Shown here piece by piece: positions 20,539-31,016 of a DNA stretch of 64,000 bases (its first letter is position 1; each line of letters opens with the position of its first letter). Made by a program: the position numbers and the translations under genes. Source of the stretch: Bipolaris cookei (taxonomy: Eukaryota > Ascomycota > Dothideomycetes > Pleosporales > Pleosporaceae); NCBI GenBank assembly GCA_002286855.1, contig NRSV01000072.1, forward strand, positions 118,039 to 182,038. Direction: 5' to 3'. Under the pieces are notes generated by a model. It was not told where the DNA came from. It did not search any database and was given only the letters and a program-made list of their open reading frames with translations.

Positions 20539-23500
20539 ATGAGCTTCGTCAACAATTCCCGCATGTCCGTCTACTCGACGGCCTCGACTGCCGCGCCGCG
20601 TGGTGGAGCCCAGCCCTCGCAGACTTCCACCACCACGCTGCTCAACACCCTCAACTCGGCCTACAAGAATGGCCGCTCATACAACCTTGAGGCTAGCACC
20701 AGCCTCGTCGTCAATACCTGGGTCAATGCCAAGAGCATCATTGACAACCGCATTGGCGGCACCGTCGACCTCGAGCTGGGCCGTAAGGCGTGGGAACATG
20801 CTCGCAGGAGAGCAGAAGACGGGTGCATAGTTCTGGCGTATGCACTCCCAATCACGACTGCACTTCGTTCCAATTTCACTAACAATATTTCAGCTCGCTC
20901 CATGAATCAAGCCCCTCGCTATTTTCTCCCTTCGTGTCCAGCCTGCCGCTCTCGCTTCCCTCCAACTTTTACATTGCCCTCGAGGCTCTCAAGGCCTTCA
21001 CCCACTGTGTCACCCCTCAAAACCCTTCGGCCCCCCGCTACTCCGCATTGGCCTCCATCTTCACCATTAATCTCGCTGGTACTGTTGTCGGCGCCGAGAT
21101 CAAGCTGTCCACATCTGGTCTTGATGTTCAACAGGGCCTGCTCCAGATCCCCTCACAGGCCGGTTTCCGTGCATTTGACGTCTTCTACTACCTCAACTCC
21201 AGCTCAGCATCGAGACAGGAGAAGGAATACCTTGACATCCAGTCACTAGACAAATATGCCCTTCTCCGCCGCTCCGGCACCTACGAAGCTCCTTCTTACC
21301 TCCCCGATGCCGACGATGCCGCCGCCGCCGAGGACTTCCGCACCAACCTCAAGGCTATTGGCATCAAGGGCCAGAAGCTGACCAGCCTCATCAGCTGTCT
21401 GACTGGTCTGCTCAAGCTTGGCAACACGTTGGACTACTTCATGGACGAGGAGTCTCTTGCAGCCGTGTGCGACGATGTCGAGACGCTCATGGATTTGCCA
21501 GAGGACACCCTTCGCCAGAAGCTCGCCTCCAACGAGCGCGAAGTCGTCATCGGTGGTCTCTACGAGTCCATTGTGGATTTTGTAATTGTGCACGCCAATG
21601 CCTCCATCAAGAACGAAATCCAACGAGCCAAGAATGGTTACGCTATGGACGATAGCGATGGCAGTGGTATAATGACTCCCGGTGAATCCGAGGACGGAGA
21701 CATTGTCAACATCACTGTTGTCGATATCCCTAGCCGGGAGCTTGGTAAAGCGGTCGCACTTCGTACCGTCTTTGACGATAGCGAAGGCATCAACGCTGAG
21801 ATGCGCGAAGACGGCGTACCCGTACCCCCAGTCGCTAACGCGGTGCTTGAGAGTATGAGGGAGGCCATGCAAGTCTGCGGTGCCGAACTGGGCATCAATG
21901 GCGCAGTTCTGCGCGAGAAAGAAGGCGACTTGGAGAGGCGCGAGGCTGTCTTGGACAAGCTCGGTCTCGAGATTCCAGACCAAGATAACTTCGTTAAGAA
22001 ACTGCTCTATCCCGTGCCCAATGGTGGTATCGTTCTCGGTAAGCATGGCCGCTTCGATCTGGCCATGACTGTGGCCAGTAGCAGAGTCTGGTTCCAGCTC
22101 GCACTTCATCCCTCCGACAGCATCCCTACATCCTTGAACCAGGATCTAAACTCCACCTGGCAAGCGGGTGTCATCTCTCGCCAACTACGCGAGTGGCGCC
22201 TCCCAGAATGGGCCAATCGACGCAACCGCAACCTTGACTTCACTGCCGATTTTGATCACCACGAGTTCCACGACCGATATGCTCCTCTCGGTTGCATGGA
22301 CGGCCAAGAAGGCATTCAAAACTGGATTCTTCAGCGCGGCTGGAGCAACGGTGAAGTGGTTGTTGGAAAGGAGCGCGTATGGGTCAGAGAAGGCGTATGG
22401 TGGGAAGCAGAGTCACAGCTCGACCTCAAGACTCAAGAATTTGGTGCTTCTGGCATCATGGGAGGCATGGTTGGTGCTGGTGCTATGGACAGCGCATACA
22501 ACAATCAGCTCCCACCCACCGCGAGTACCTTCTTCCCGCCTCTTCCCGACGCGCGATCCGCCACTCCTCAAAACCCGTTCCAGAGCACGACTAGTCTTCA
22601 CGCGGGCGTTGCTGCTGACGCCAAGTCTCTTGCTCCCACCGCCCTTACAGTCCCAACTACTGGGCCTGGTGATTACGGTCTTGGTATGAAGGGCGATGAA
22701 AACAAGGGTGTCTCTTACTTCGACCTTGAGAATTCTGGCAATGGTGTCGTCACTCAGACCAGCTTGACAACTTCCCGAAGAATCTGGGTCGCATTTGTCT
22801 GGGCAGCCACATTTTGGGTCCCTTCGCCACTGCTCAAATGGATTGGGCGGATGAAGCGGCCTGACGTTCGCATGGCATGGCGAGAGAAGCTCGCCCTGGT
22901 TATGCTCATCATGCTGCTTAATTGCACGATTATCTTCTACATTGTCTTTTTTGGTAAACTCCTCTGTCCCAACAAAGACAAGGTGTGGAATACGAAAGAA
23001 GTATCTGCTCACCAAGGTGAAAAGGATTACTATGTCAGCCACCATGGTGTTGTCTACGATTTGACCTCTTTCTGGAAGAAGCAGCACAGTGACTCCAACA
23101 CCGAGACCACCAACGAGCGCATGATGGAAATGGCCGGAGCCGACATGGACCCCTACATTATCCCGCCGCTATATCTTGCCTGCCCCAACCTTATCAAGGA
23201 TACTCCCCAGAACCGTGTCCTGCAGCTGAAGCTCAACACCTCCATATCAGAGAGCCTCAACTCTCTGGCTGTGCACACTTCCGGCTCGCAAACGAACATG
23301 CCTGACAGCAAAGCCTTGAAACAAGAGAACTGGTACCCCAATGTGTTCCTCCCGTCTATTAAACAGTACCGCAAAGGAGAACTCGTATGGAAAATTAGCG
23401 ACATCACAAAGCAAGGCCAAGACAACAACCGCATGTGGTTCAGGCTCAAGGAGAAGGTTTATGACCTGACAAACTACTTCGTTACAATCGACTATATGCA

Positions 23501-25959
23501 AGATCTTGCCCAGTACAACTTCCTCGACTCCAAACTAGTCGACATGGTCAAGAACAACGCCGGTGGGGAGCTTTCGGAGGACTTTTCGAACAAGCTCAAC
23601 GACACGTCACAAGCCTTCAATCTTCAATGCCTGGACAATCTCTTCTATATTGGTAGGACGGATTTCCGTGAGGATGCCAAGTGTGTGGTCAACGATTACA
23701 TCCTTCTTGCCTTCACCATTATGCTCTGCGCGGTCATTGTCATCAAGTTCTTGTCTGCGCTCCAACTGGGTTCCCGAAAGCGCCCGGCCAACCAGGACAA
23801 GTTTGTCATTTGTCAGGTTCCAGCATATACCGAAGGCGAGGACTCTATCCGAAAGAGTGTCGATTCCCTCACCGCTCTTTCATACGATAACAAGCGCAAG
23901 CTCATCTGCGTCATTTGCGACGGAATGATTGTCGGAGGTGGTAACGATCGCCCTACGCCCAAGATTGTGCTCGACATTCTTGGTGTTGATCCTAAAGTCG
24001 ACCCCCCTGCGCTTCCTTTCTGGTCTGTTGGTGAAGGAAGCCAGCAGCTCAACTACGGTAAGGTCTACTCCGGTCTCTACGAATTTGAAGGCAATGTCGT
24101 TCCGTACATTGTGGTCGTCAAGATGGGCAAGGAGTCCGAACAATCTAAGTCCAAGCCCGGTAACCGTGGAAAGCGCGATTCTCAGATCTTGCTCATGAGC
24201 TTCCTCAACCGTGTCCACCACCGCTCTGCTATGAACCCTCTTGAACTCGAGATGTTCCACCAAATCAACAACATCATTGGTGTGGATCCTGAGCTGTACG
24301 AGTATCTGCTCATGATTGATGCCGATACCTTGGTCAAGCCTGATTCTCTCAACCGTCTTGTGGCAGCCTGTGCCCACGACTCCAAGATTGCTGGTATCTG
24401 CGGTGAGACGAGCTTGGAAAACGAGGAGAGATCCTGGTGGACTATGATTCAAGTTTACGAGTACTACATTTCGCATCATTTGTCGAAGGCTTTCGAAAGT
24501 TTGTTTGGTAGTGTTACCTGTTTGCCTGGATGGTGAGTATTCCGTCATTGATTCTGCGGCTGGGCTGTTACTAATGCGTTATAGTTTCACCATGTACCGT
24601 CTCCGTACTGCCGACAAGGGCAAGCCTCTGCTCATCTCGGACAAGGTCATCAAGGACTATGCCGACTGCGTTGTAGACACATTGCACAAGAAGAACCTAC
24701 TCTCGCTCGGTGAGGATCGTTATCTGACCACCCTGATGACCAAGTACTTCCCTCTTATGTCGTACAAGTTTATCCCCGATGCCTACGCTCTCACTGCCGC
24801 TCCTGATACCTGGAGCATTTTGCTTTCCCAGAGACGTCGATGGATCAACTCCACCATTCACAACTTGGCTGAACTTATCTTCTTGAAGGATCTCTGCGGT
24901 TTCTGTTGTTTCTCCATGCGATTTGTCGTCATTGTCGATCTCTTCGGTACTATCATTCTCCCCTCTATTTGCGCCTACCTAGTCTACCTGGTCTATACGG
25001 TCGCCTCCGGCACAGGTCAATTCCCGCTGCTGTCCATTATCATGCTGGCTGCCGTCTACGGTCTGCAGGCACTCATCTTTATCATCAAGCGACAGTGGCA
25101 ACACGTTGGGTGGATGATCATCTACATGATGGCATTCCCCATTTACTCGTTTGTGCTTCCTCTGTACTCCTTCTGGAAGCAGGACGATTTCTCGTGGGGT
25201 AACACTCGTATCGTTATTGGTGAGCAAGGAACCAAGCAAGTTCTCACAACTGACGAAGAGGGCTTTGATCCAAAGGCTATTCCCATGATGCGATGGGACG
25301 AGTACGCTGAACGCAACGATCTTCCCGGTCGTCGCGGTCTCCCGGGCATGGGTACTGAGAAGGGTGGCTTCAACGCCCACGAAGATGAGGCTTATGAGAT
25401 GAACGACATGCAATCCGTCTACTCGTCAGTCAAGCCAGCATCGACGGTCCTGTCCAACATGCATCACATCTCGCATATGCCACCTCAGTCTCCCGGTCCC
25501 TACCAGGGCATGCAGGGTCGCCAGTCGACATACTCGCACATGACGCGGTACCAAGACAACCCACAAGACGGCCGTCTCATGTCCATGGGCAACATGAGCG
25601 ACCACTACCGCCACAACACAGCGTCTCCCTATGGCCAACGCCAGAGCATGGCCGGCTTCCAGAGCTCGGATAATCTCATGGCGTCTACACCACCGATTCG
25701 CGGACGAAGCCCTCTTAGCTATGGTGCCAGCCAGTCACGCCCAGGCAGCACTACTAACTTCCAGACCATGATGAACGGACCTAGTGATGGTCAGATCATC
25801 GAGACTGTACAGGCGTGTCTCAGGGACGCGGATCTAGACCGGGTAACGCGCAAGCAGATCATCGCGCTCGCTGAGCAGAGGCTGCAAGTGCAGCTGACGG
25901 GCGAGCGTAAGATTTTCCTTGCCCAGGCTATTGATCACGAGCTTGCCAACATGGCTTAA
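20539..25959 (+). CDS. Chitin synthase class VII with degenerate myosin-like domain
   Basis: A partner of the class V enzyme, with the same membrane glycosyltransferase chemistry. Exons 20539-20837, 20894-24532 and 24585-25959 (introns gtatgc...tttcag and gtgagt...ttatag) give 1770 residues. The second junction restores the conserved SVTCLPGCFTMYR. The N-terminal 650 or so residues align in layout with the class V head but lack a P-loop: no GESGSGKT-like motif occurs, as is known for this class, so motor ATPase activity is not expected. A cytochrome b5-like segment (YVSHHGVVYDLTSFW, about 812), IDADTLVKPDS (about 1241), EDRYLTT, QRRRWINSTIHN (about 1395), terminal helices and a DEK_C domain (residues about 1715-1770) follow. 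The start ATG lies in CACCATGAG. Confidence 0.95.
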
Positions 25960-26520
25960 GCAGTGAGTAAGGACAGAGCAAGGTTGAAAAAAGGTTGCAT
26001 TTAGCGGTGTTTGTTTTTTACATGTTTTGCACGATGCATGCAGTCTATCGTTTGATTGTACATTTTGCACACGGGCGTAAACCAAGTAGGACAATGCGGG
26101 GATCTCTGGTTTTTCGGTTGTATTGACATTGTTGGATTGATGTGAAGTGTAATAAGGAGTTGCTACGTACTTAGACAAATAAGGATTGAATCGAATCTTA
26201 GAAAATATTTTTCTTGCTCTGATTCATGGAGCGAATGTTGTGATTTGAGCGTGTTAGAGTGAGCTGCTGCTGTTTAGCAACCTACATGGGTGCTAAGCTT
26301 ATGGTCTGGTAGTGGAGAGGATGACGACGATGGGGTGTCGCGGGTTCGGCTAGTCAGTCGCAGCCCGATGGATGGTACGTACCCACCCCCGGGCCAGCAC
26401 CAGTCACAGCCAGACAGCTCCGCCATCCCGACCGCCCGCAACTGTGCCCAAACGTCTCCCATACTGCCTTGGCTTATTTGACTTTTCTTTCCTTCCCAAG
26501 GCATATATCATTTCTGCAAC
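25960..26520. other. Intergenic, no gene seen
   Basis: The 3' flank of the class VII chitin synthase and the promoter of END3. No coding signal. Confidence 0.5.
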
Positions 26521-27779
26521 ATGTCGCCGAATCGCATCGAGCAGGACGAAATCGAAAAGTACTGGGAGATCTTTAGCTCACTCAGCAATGGCGGTACCCA
26601 TCTCGACGGCGCGCAGGCCGCCCCTGTGCTCAAGAATTCGCACCTCCGAGACGATCAACTAGAGCGCGTGTGGGATCTTGCGGATGTGGATAATGACGGC
26701 AAGCTGGACTTTGAGGAGTTTTGCGTGGCTATGCGACTCATCTTTGACCTGATCAATGGGGTATGTTGCATACGCCAAAGTCAAGCATCATATGCATACT
26801 AACAAGAGCCTCGTAGGTATCAGTCGATGTGCCCAGAGTCCTGCCCGACTGGCTTGTCCCTGAATCAAAAGCACACCTTGTGCAAGCGACACGCGCCCTT
26901 ACCGGTTCACAACCCGCATATGAGACAGTCGAAGACGATGACGACACACCGGGCCTGCGCGACGGTTTCGACTGGTACATGTCGCCCGGAGACAAGGCCA
27001 AGTACGAGGAAATATATACTGCCAACCGCGACGGCCATGGCAACATCACCTTTGACAGTCTGGCTGGGCTGTTTGACAGTCTCGAAGACGTGCCGGACTC
27101 GGACATACGCTTTGCATGGAATCTGGTCAACCCAAAGGCACGAGAAAGCGTGGGCAAGGATGCTGCTCTGACTTTCCTACATATTCTCAACCAACGAAGT
27201 GAAGGATTCCGCGTCCCACGCAGCGTACCCCCATCGCTACGGGCCAGCTTCGAAAAAGCGCACATAGACTACGACATCAACTCCAGCGCCAACTCGCGAT
27301 GGGCAGCCTCACGTGATGAGAACACGGCCTCGGGCCGCAAAGCAAAGTTCGGCGACGCATACCTCACACGCCTGGGTGTCGGTGACCGCGCGAACAGCTA
27401 CGGTGCGCGAGGTGGAAAGGGCACGGATTTTGGCGGCCGCACAACAGAAGATTGGGAAGAGGTCCGGCTCAAGAAGCAGCTGCGTGAGCTTGAGCAAAAA
27501 ATGGCGGATGTGGAGAAGGAAGTCGAGAAGAGGCGGCATGGCCGCAACACAGATAGCAAGCCGGCGCTGGTCAAGCGCGAGCTGGAGCTCTTGCTTGACT
27601 ACAAGCGCAACGTGCTCAAGGAGCTCGATAATGACGATGGAGGTGCAGTCAAGGGGCTGGGCGGTATCAGGGAAGAAATTGAGACGGTGAAAGAACAAGT
27701 TGAGGGATTACAAGCGCATTTGGAGAGTCGAAAGGCCGTGTTGGAGGATTTGAGAAGACAGATTGAGGATGAGAGGTAG
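26521..27779 (+). CDS. END3: END3, EH-domain actin/endocytosis regulator
   Basis: End3 works with Pan1 and Sla1 in the actin patch coat that drives endocytosis at the plasma membrane. Exons 26521-26760 and 26817-27779 (intron gtatgt...ctcgtag, with a consensus-like ctaac) give 400 residues. Residues 1-95 are an EH domain with a calcium-binding EF loop, DVDNDGKLDFEEF (55-67). After the family landmark LPDWLVPESKAHLVQA comes a second EH-like domain (about 135-235). The C-terminal third is coiled coil (EEVRLKKQLRELEQKMADVE and a long segment to the end), the region that binds Pan1 in yeast. Chitin synthases are recycled by endocytosis, so its position between chitin synthase genes is suggestive, but may be chance. 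Confidence 0.93.
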
Positions 27780-28035
27780 AGAGCTGGGGAATGTAACTTT
27801 AGATGTGATCAAAGTGTATAAATTAATGCATGGATAACAAGGGTTGTTCACCATTAGGATTGGTTGTTCAACATATTTTTCATGCTTGGTATATGATATG
27901 ATCAATTTCCCAGAAATATGTGTTATATTCATTCGCATTTGTACAGGGATCTCTAGGTATCCATAAACATCCGAAGTTTTAAGAAAGAAAAAAAAATTAA
28001 AATCGAGTAGTTACCTAACAATAAAAAAAACATAA

Positions 28036-29262
28036 TCATTGATACAACAACCCCTGCACCTCCTCCGCAATAGCCAAACAACTCGTCAACCCGGGACTCT
28101 CAATCGCCAACAAATTAACCCACCCCTCAAACCCTTCTTCCTTCTCAATATAAAAATCCTGGAACCCTTTGCTTCCACTCGTCGCCGCCAGCTTCCCCAA
28201 CTTGGGCCGTATACCCACATAATCCGGGGCTATGGCATCAGCCTGCACGCCCGGTAGATACGTCCTGATGTCTGCAATAGCGGCCGCCAGATTCTTAGTG
28301 TTGGGCGTGTAGTCCGAGGGCGAATCAGTCCACTCGACATCGGGTCCAAAGCGGATGCGGCCAGAGAGATCGAGCGTCAGGTGTGTGCCCAGCCCCGCGT
28401 GGCCTGGTATAGGAGCAGGATAGATGAGGGTGGATGTGCGGGGTCGGGAGCTGCTGTATGAGAAATAGGATCCTTTTGCGTAAAAGGCGGTTTTCTGGCG
28501 TGAAGGGGGCAAGATGGTGTTGGCGAGGGGGATGGCGTAGAGACCGGCCGCGTTGATGAGCGTTTCTGCTGTTATGGTGCTTGTTTCTTCGGTGGTCGTG
28601 GTTGTGATTTCCCAACCTCCACGACCAGAATCTATCGGTGTGATGCGGGTGACGGGGGAGTTGAAGGCGCAGATTCCGCCGTTGTTTTCAAAGTCGCCTT
28701 CAAGGTACTGCATTAGGCTGTGGGAATCTATGATTCCTGTGCTGGGACTCTCAAGGACGCCTGCTTCGGCGCGGACCTCGGGTTCTCTTGTTGCTGCCTC
28801 TTGTTTGCTTAGAAATCTCGTGGGTACACCGATACTCTGAGCAAATTCGTGCACTTTCTCCAAGGCCCCCATTTGCTCGGCATCTTGTGCTACGATCCAT
28901 TTTCCCGTGTTGCGGTTGGGGATGCCTTGTTGGGCACAGAGTTCGTATAGCAAGGCTTTGCCTCTGATGCAGAGTTTGGTTTTCCGAGACGAGGGGCCAT
29001 AGTACAGTCCTGCGTGTATGACTTCGCTATTCCGTGAACTTGTCTCTGTACCTGCGGATCCATGTTTCTCTATCAAGACTGTCGAGGTTGAGGGCCGAGA
29101 CTGCAATTTACGGGCTATAGCAAGTCCCACAACGCCACCGCCTATCACAGCGTGTGTGAAGTCTGCATCTAGGCGAACTGTGGATGCAAAGGATCTATGG
29201 AGAGTTCTTGAGTATGTGGGAAGTTTTGGCGTTGCACGTTGGATGGCGCGAAGTGATAGCAT
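28036..29262 (-). CDS. L-2-hydroxyglutarate dehydrogenase, mitochondrial
   Basis: An FAD-dependent enzyme that oxidises L-2-hydroxyglutarate, a side product of malate dehydrogenase, back to 2-oxoglutarate. A single exon of 408 residues. Residues 1-33 form a basic, Ser/Arg-rich mitochondrial presequence. The FAD-binding HAVIGGGVVGLAIARKL starts at residue 37. The family-typical SSRNSEVIHAGLYY and the C-terminal YVGIRPKL are present, and the size fits the DAO/L2HGDH family. It is divergent from the Nudix gene across 600 bp. Glycerol-3-phosphate or sarcosine oxidase-like relatives are less likely because the SSRNSEVIHAG motif is specific. Confidence 0.9.
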   Translation of the reverse strand: MLSLRAIQRATPKLPTYSRTLHRSFASTVRLDADFTHAVIGGGVVGLAIARKLQSRPSTSTVLIEKHGSAGTETSSRNSEVIHAGLYYGPSSRKTKLCIRGKALLYELCAQQGIPNRNTGKWIVAQDAEQMGALEKVHEFAQSIGVPTRFLSKQEAATREPEVRAEAGVLESPSTGIIDSHSLMQYLEGDFENNGGICAFNSPVTRITPIDSGRGGWEITTTTTEETSTITAETLINAAGLYAIPLANTILPPSRQKTAFYAKGSYFSYSSSRPRTSTLIYPAPIPGHAGLGTHLTLDLSGRIRFGPDVEWTDSPSDYTPNTKNLAAAIADIRTYLPGVQADAIAPDYVGIRPKLGKLAATSGSKGFQDFYIEKEEGFEGWVNLLAIESPGLTSCLAIAEEVQGLLYQ

Positions 29263-29864
29263 GTTTAATTGGGAATAGTGATTATAGAAAAGGTACGTAA
29301 GTAAGCAGGGCTAGACAGAAACACAAGATAATCAATAAGACATGAGAAATGGCGAAATAGTAACCATGTAAAAGTTGGAAGCTTACCTCCTGTAATAAGT
29401 CGGTCCCGATAATCAATGGCTTATCCGATCCCTGTAACACTTTTCCATGACGTAAGGTGAGCTTGTCGTATGTTCCTGACGCTAATGCAGCGGGGTCTTG
29501 CAATCGTGACCGTTCCATTGGAGCCTTTGCACCACATCTTCTGTCATCTATCTAGACGATTTGAGAAAGCAAAAAGAGACCCTCTTGTTACGTTTTCCAA
29601 TCAAGTCATACAAAGCCTCTTCTTAACTTTAACAGTCTTACTCATCTCTACCTAGCTGCGCCCCTCAATCTCCTAGACAGTGTCGTTATCACACTCTGTC
29701 TACTGCAAGCAATCACGACAGCATCTATTGTTGCCTTGAATGTTAACAAGGTCATTCAAGAATACGACAAGGAAAGCGAACAAGCTAATACTCAACCGTC
29801 TATTCCACAACACACACCCCACCCGTCCACATCCACGCTTTTATCCCGCGTCAACGCCGTAACA
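29263..29864. promoter_or_regulatory. Divergent promoter region
   Basis: 600 bp between the start of the dehydrogenase (minus) and the ATG of the Nudix hydrolase (plus). The Nudix frame stays open upstream to 29736 but only from a TTG codon, so this part is taken as 5' UTR. Confidence 0.5.
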
Positions 29865-30503
29865 ATGGCCTCGAACAACAATAAGACAACGCCCAAAATA
29901 ACTTCCCTCACGGATCTCCCCTCGTCAGAGGCCAAATGGATCAAACTGCAAAAAGCGACCTACACCGACGCACACGGCGCATCCCGCGTCTGGGAAATTG
30001 CTAGCCGCAAGACAACGGGCAGCGCAGGCGTCGACGCCGTGGCAATGGGCAATATCATCTATCATCCCAGCAAGCCACCATCTACCATTGTGGTGATCCA
30101 GTTCCGCCCGCCCGTCGGCGGATTTACCGTCGAGTGGCCCGCCGGCCTCATCGACAAGGATGAGACGCCCCAGGAAGCAGCCATGCGCGAGCTGTATGAG
30201 GAGACCGGGTACAAGGGCACCGTTGTCTCTACATCTCCGGCTGTAGCTGCGGACCCCGGCATGACGAGTGCGAACCTGTGTCTATGCATGATGGAGATTC
30301 ATCTGAATGAAGGGGATCCAGAACCGGAACAGCATCTGGATGAGGGCGAGGATATCCAGCGTGTTAACATTCCCGTGGCTGAGTTGTATACGCGACTAGA
30401 GGAGTTTGCCAAGGAAGGGTACGTGATTGCAGCGAAATTGTATCACTGGGCGGCAGGCGCACAGTACGCGATTGACCACCCAGAGTTGTTCCAGTTTGCA
30501 TGA
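29865..30503 (+). CDS. Nudix hydrolase, ADP-ribose pyrophosphatase type
   Basis: Predicted to split ADP-ribose or other ADP-sugars into AMP and sugar phosphate, in the manner of yeast Ysa1. Single exon, 212 residues. The Nudix box is complete at residues 94-116: G-x5-E-x7-REL-x-EE-x-GY, read in GLIDKDETPQEAAMREL and YEETGY. The upstream PVGGFTVEWPAG and the downstream AADPGMTSANL are typical of the ADPRase subgroup. The frame runs further upstream, but without an ATG, so the ATG in ACAATGGCC at 29865 is chosen. Confidence 0.92.
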   Translation: MASNNNKTTPKITSLTDLPSSEAKWIKLQKATYTDAHGASRVWEIASRKTTGSAGVDAVAMGNIIYHPSKPPSTIVVIQFRPPVGGFTVEWPAGLIDKDETPQEAAMRELYEETGYKGTVVSTSPAVAADPGMTSANLCLCMMEIHLNEGDPEPEQHLDEGEDIQRVNIPVAELYTRLEEFAKEGYVIAAKLYHWAAGAQYAIDHPELFQFA

Positions 30504-31016
30504 AATGCCGACAATAGTTAAACACTATTTACTTGATTAAATCTCTGTTCAGTAAGGTCGTCACATGGAATACATTTGACAATCTCTTAGCAAAAATGCA
30601 TATTAATGCTCGTCTTTTTCAAGACATAGTCTAGACATTAAGCACAACGATTTATCCAGCCCATCACATGGTCCCATGAACGTGTAATCAACCTTAGCAA
30701 GGCTTTTGTAATCAAGAGCTTTGAACCCATGAGCGACGCCATGTCATAATCCGCTGACGTCGTGCAGCAAACCGTAATTTTTCCAATCAACCCCCCCAAT
30801 CCTTGTATAGTGATAGCCAAAAAGTGTTATTTACACCAATAAAAGTCTGCAAAAACACTAGCTGTGTGATGTTTTGCTGATAAACGCCGGAGAATCCAAA
30901 TGCATGACAAAGTGTAAGACAATGGGGAAAAGAGAATGCTAGAACGCCTGTCGAGCGACTATTTGAGTTGCAGACGGAACAAGAACCAAGACACTGAAAC
31001 GAAAGAGAAATGGTGC
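30504..31016. other. Convergent intergenic region
   Basis: 513 bp between the 3' ends of the Nudix gene (plus) and the chitin synthase (minus). It is AT-rich and I see no gene. Confidence 0.5.

Noticed and set aside
20838..20893. Reading through the first class VII chitin synthase intron
   Set aside because: Read-through stays open but leads into the wrong frame (SCPACRSRFPPTFTLPSRLS); splicing restores the conserved frame.
29736..29864. N-terminal extension of the Nudix hydrolase
   Set aside because: The extension opens with TTG, not ATG, and is not conserved-looking; the ATG at 29865 has a good context.
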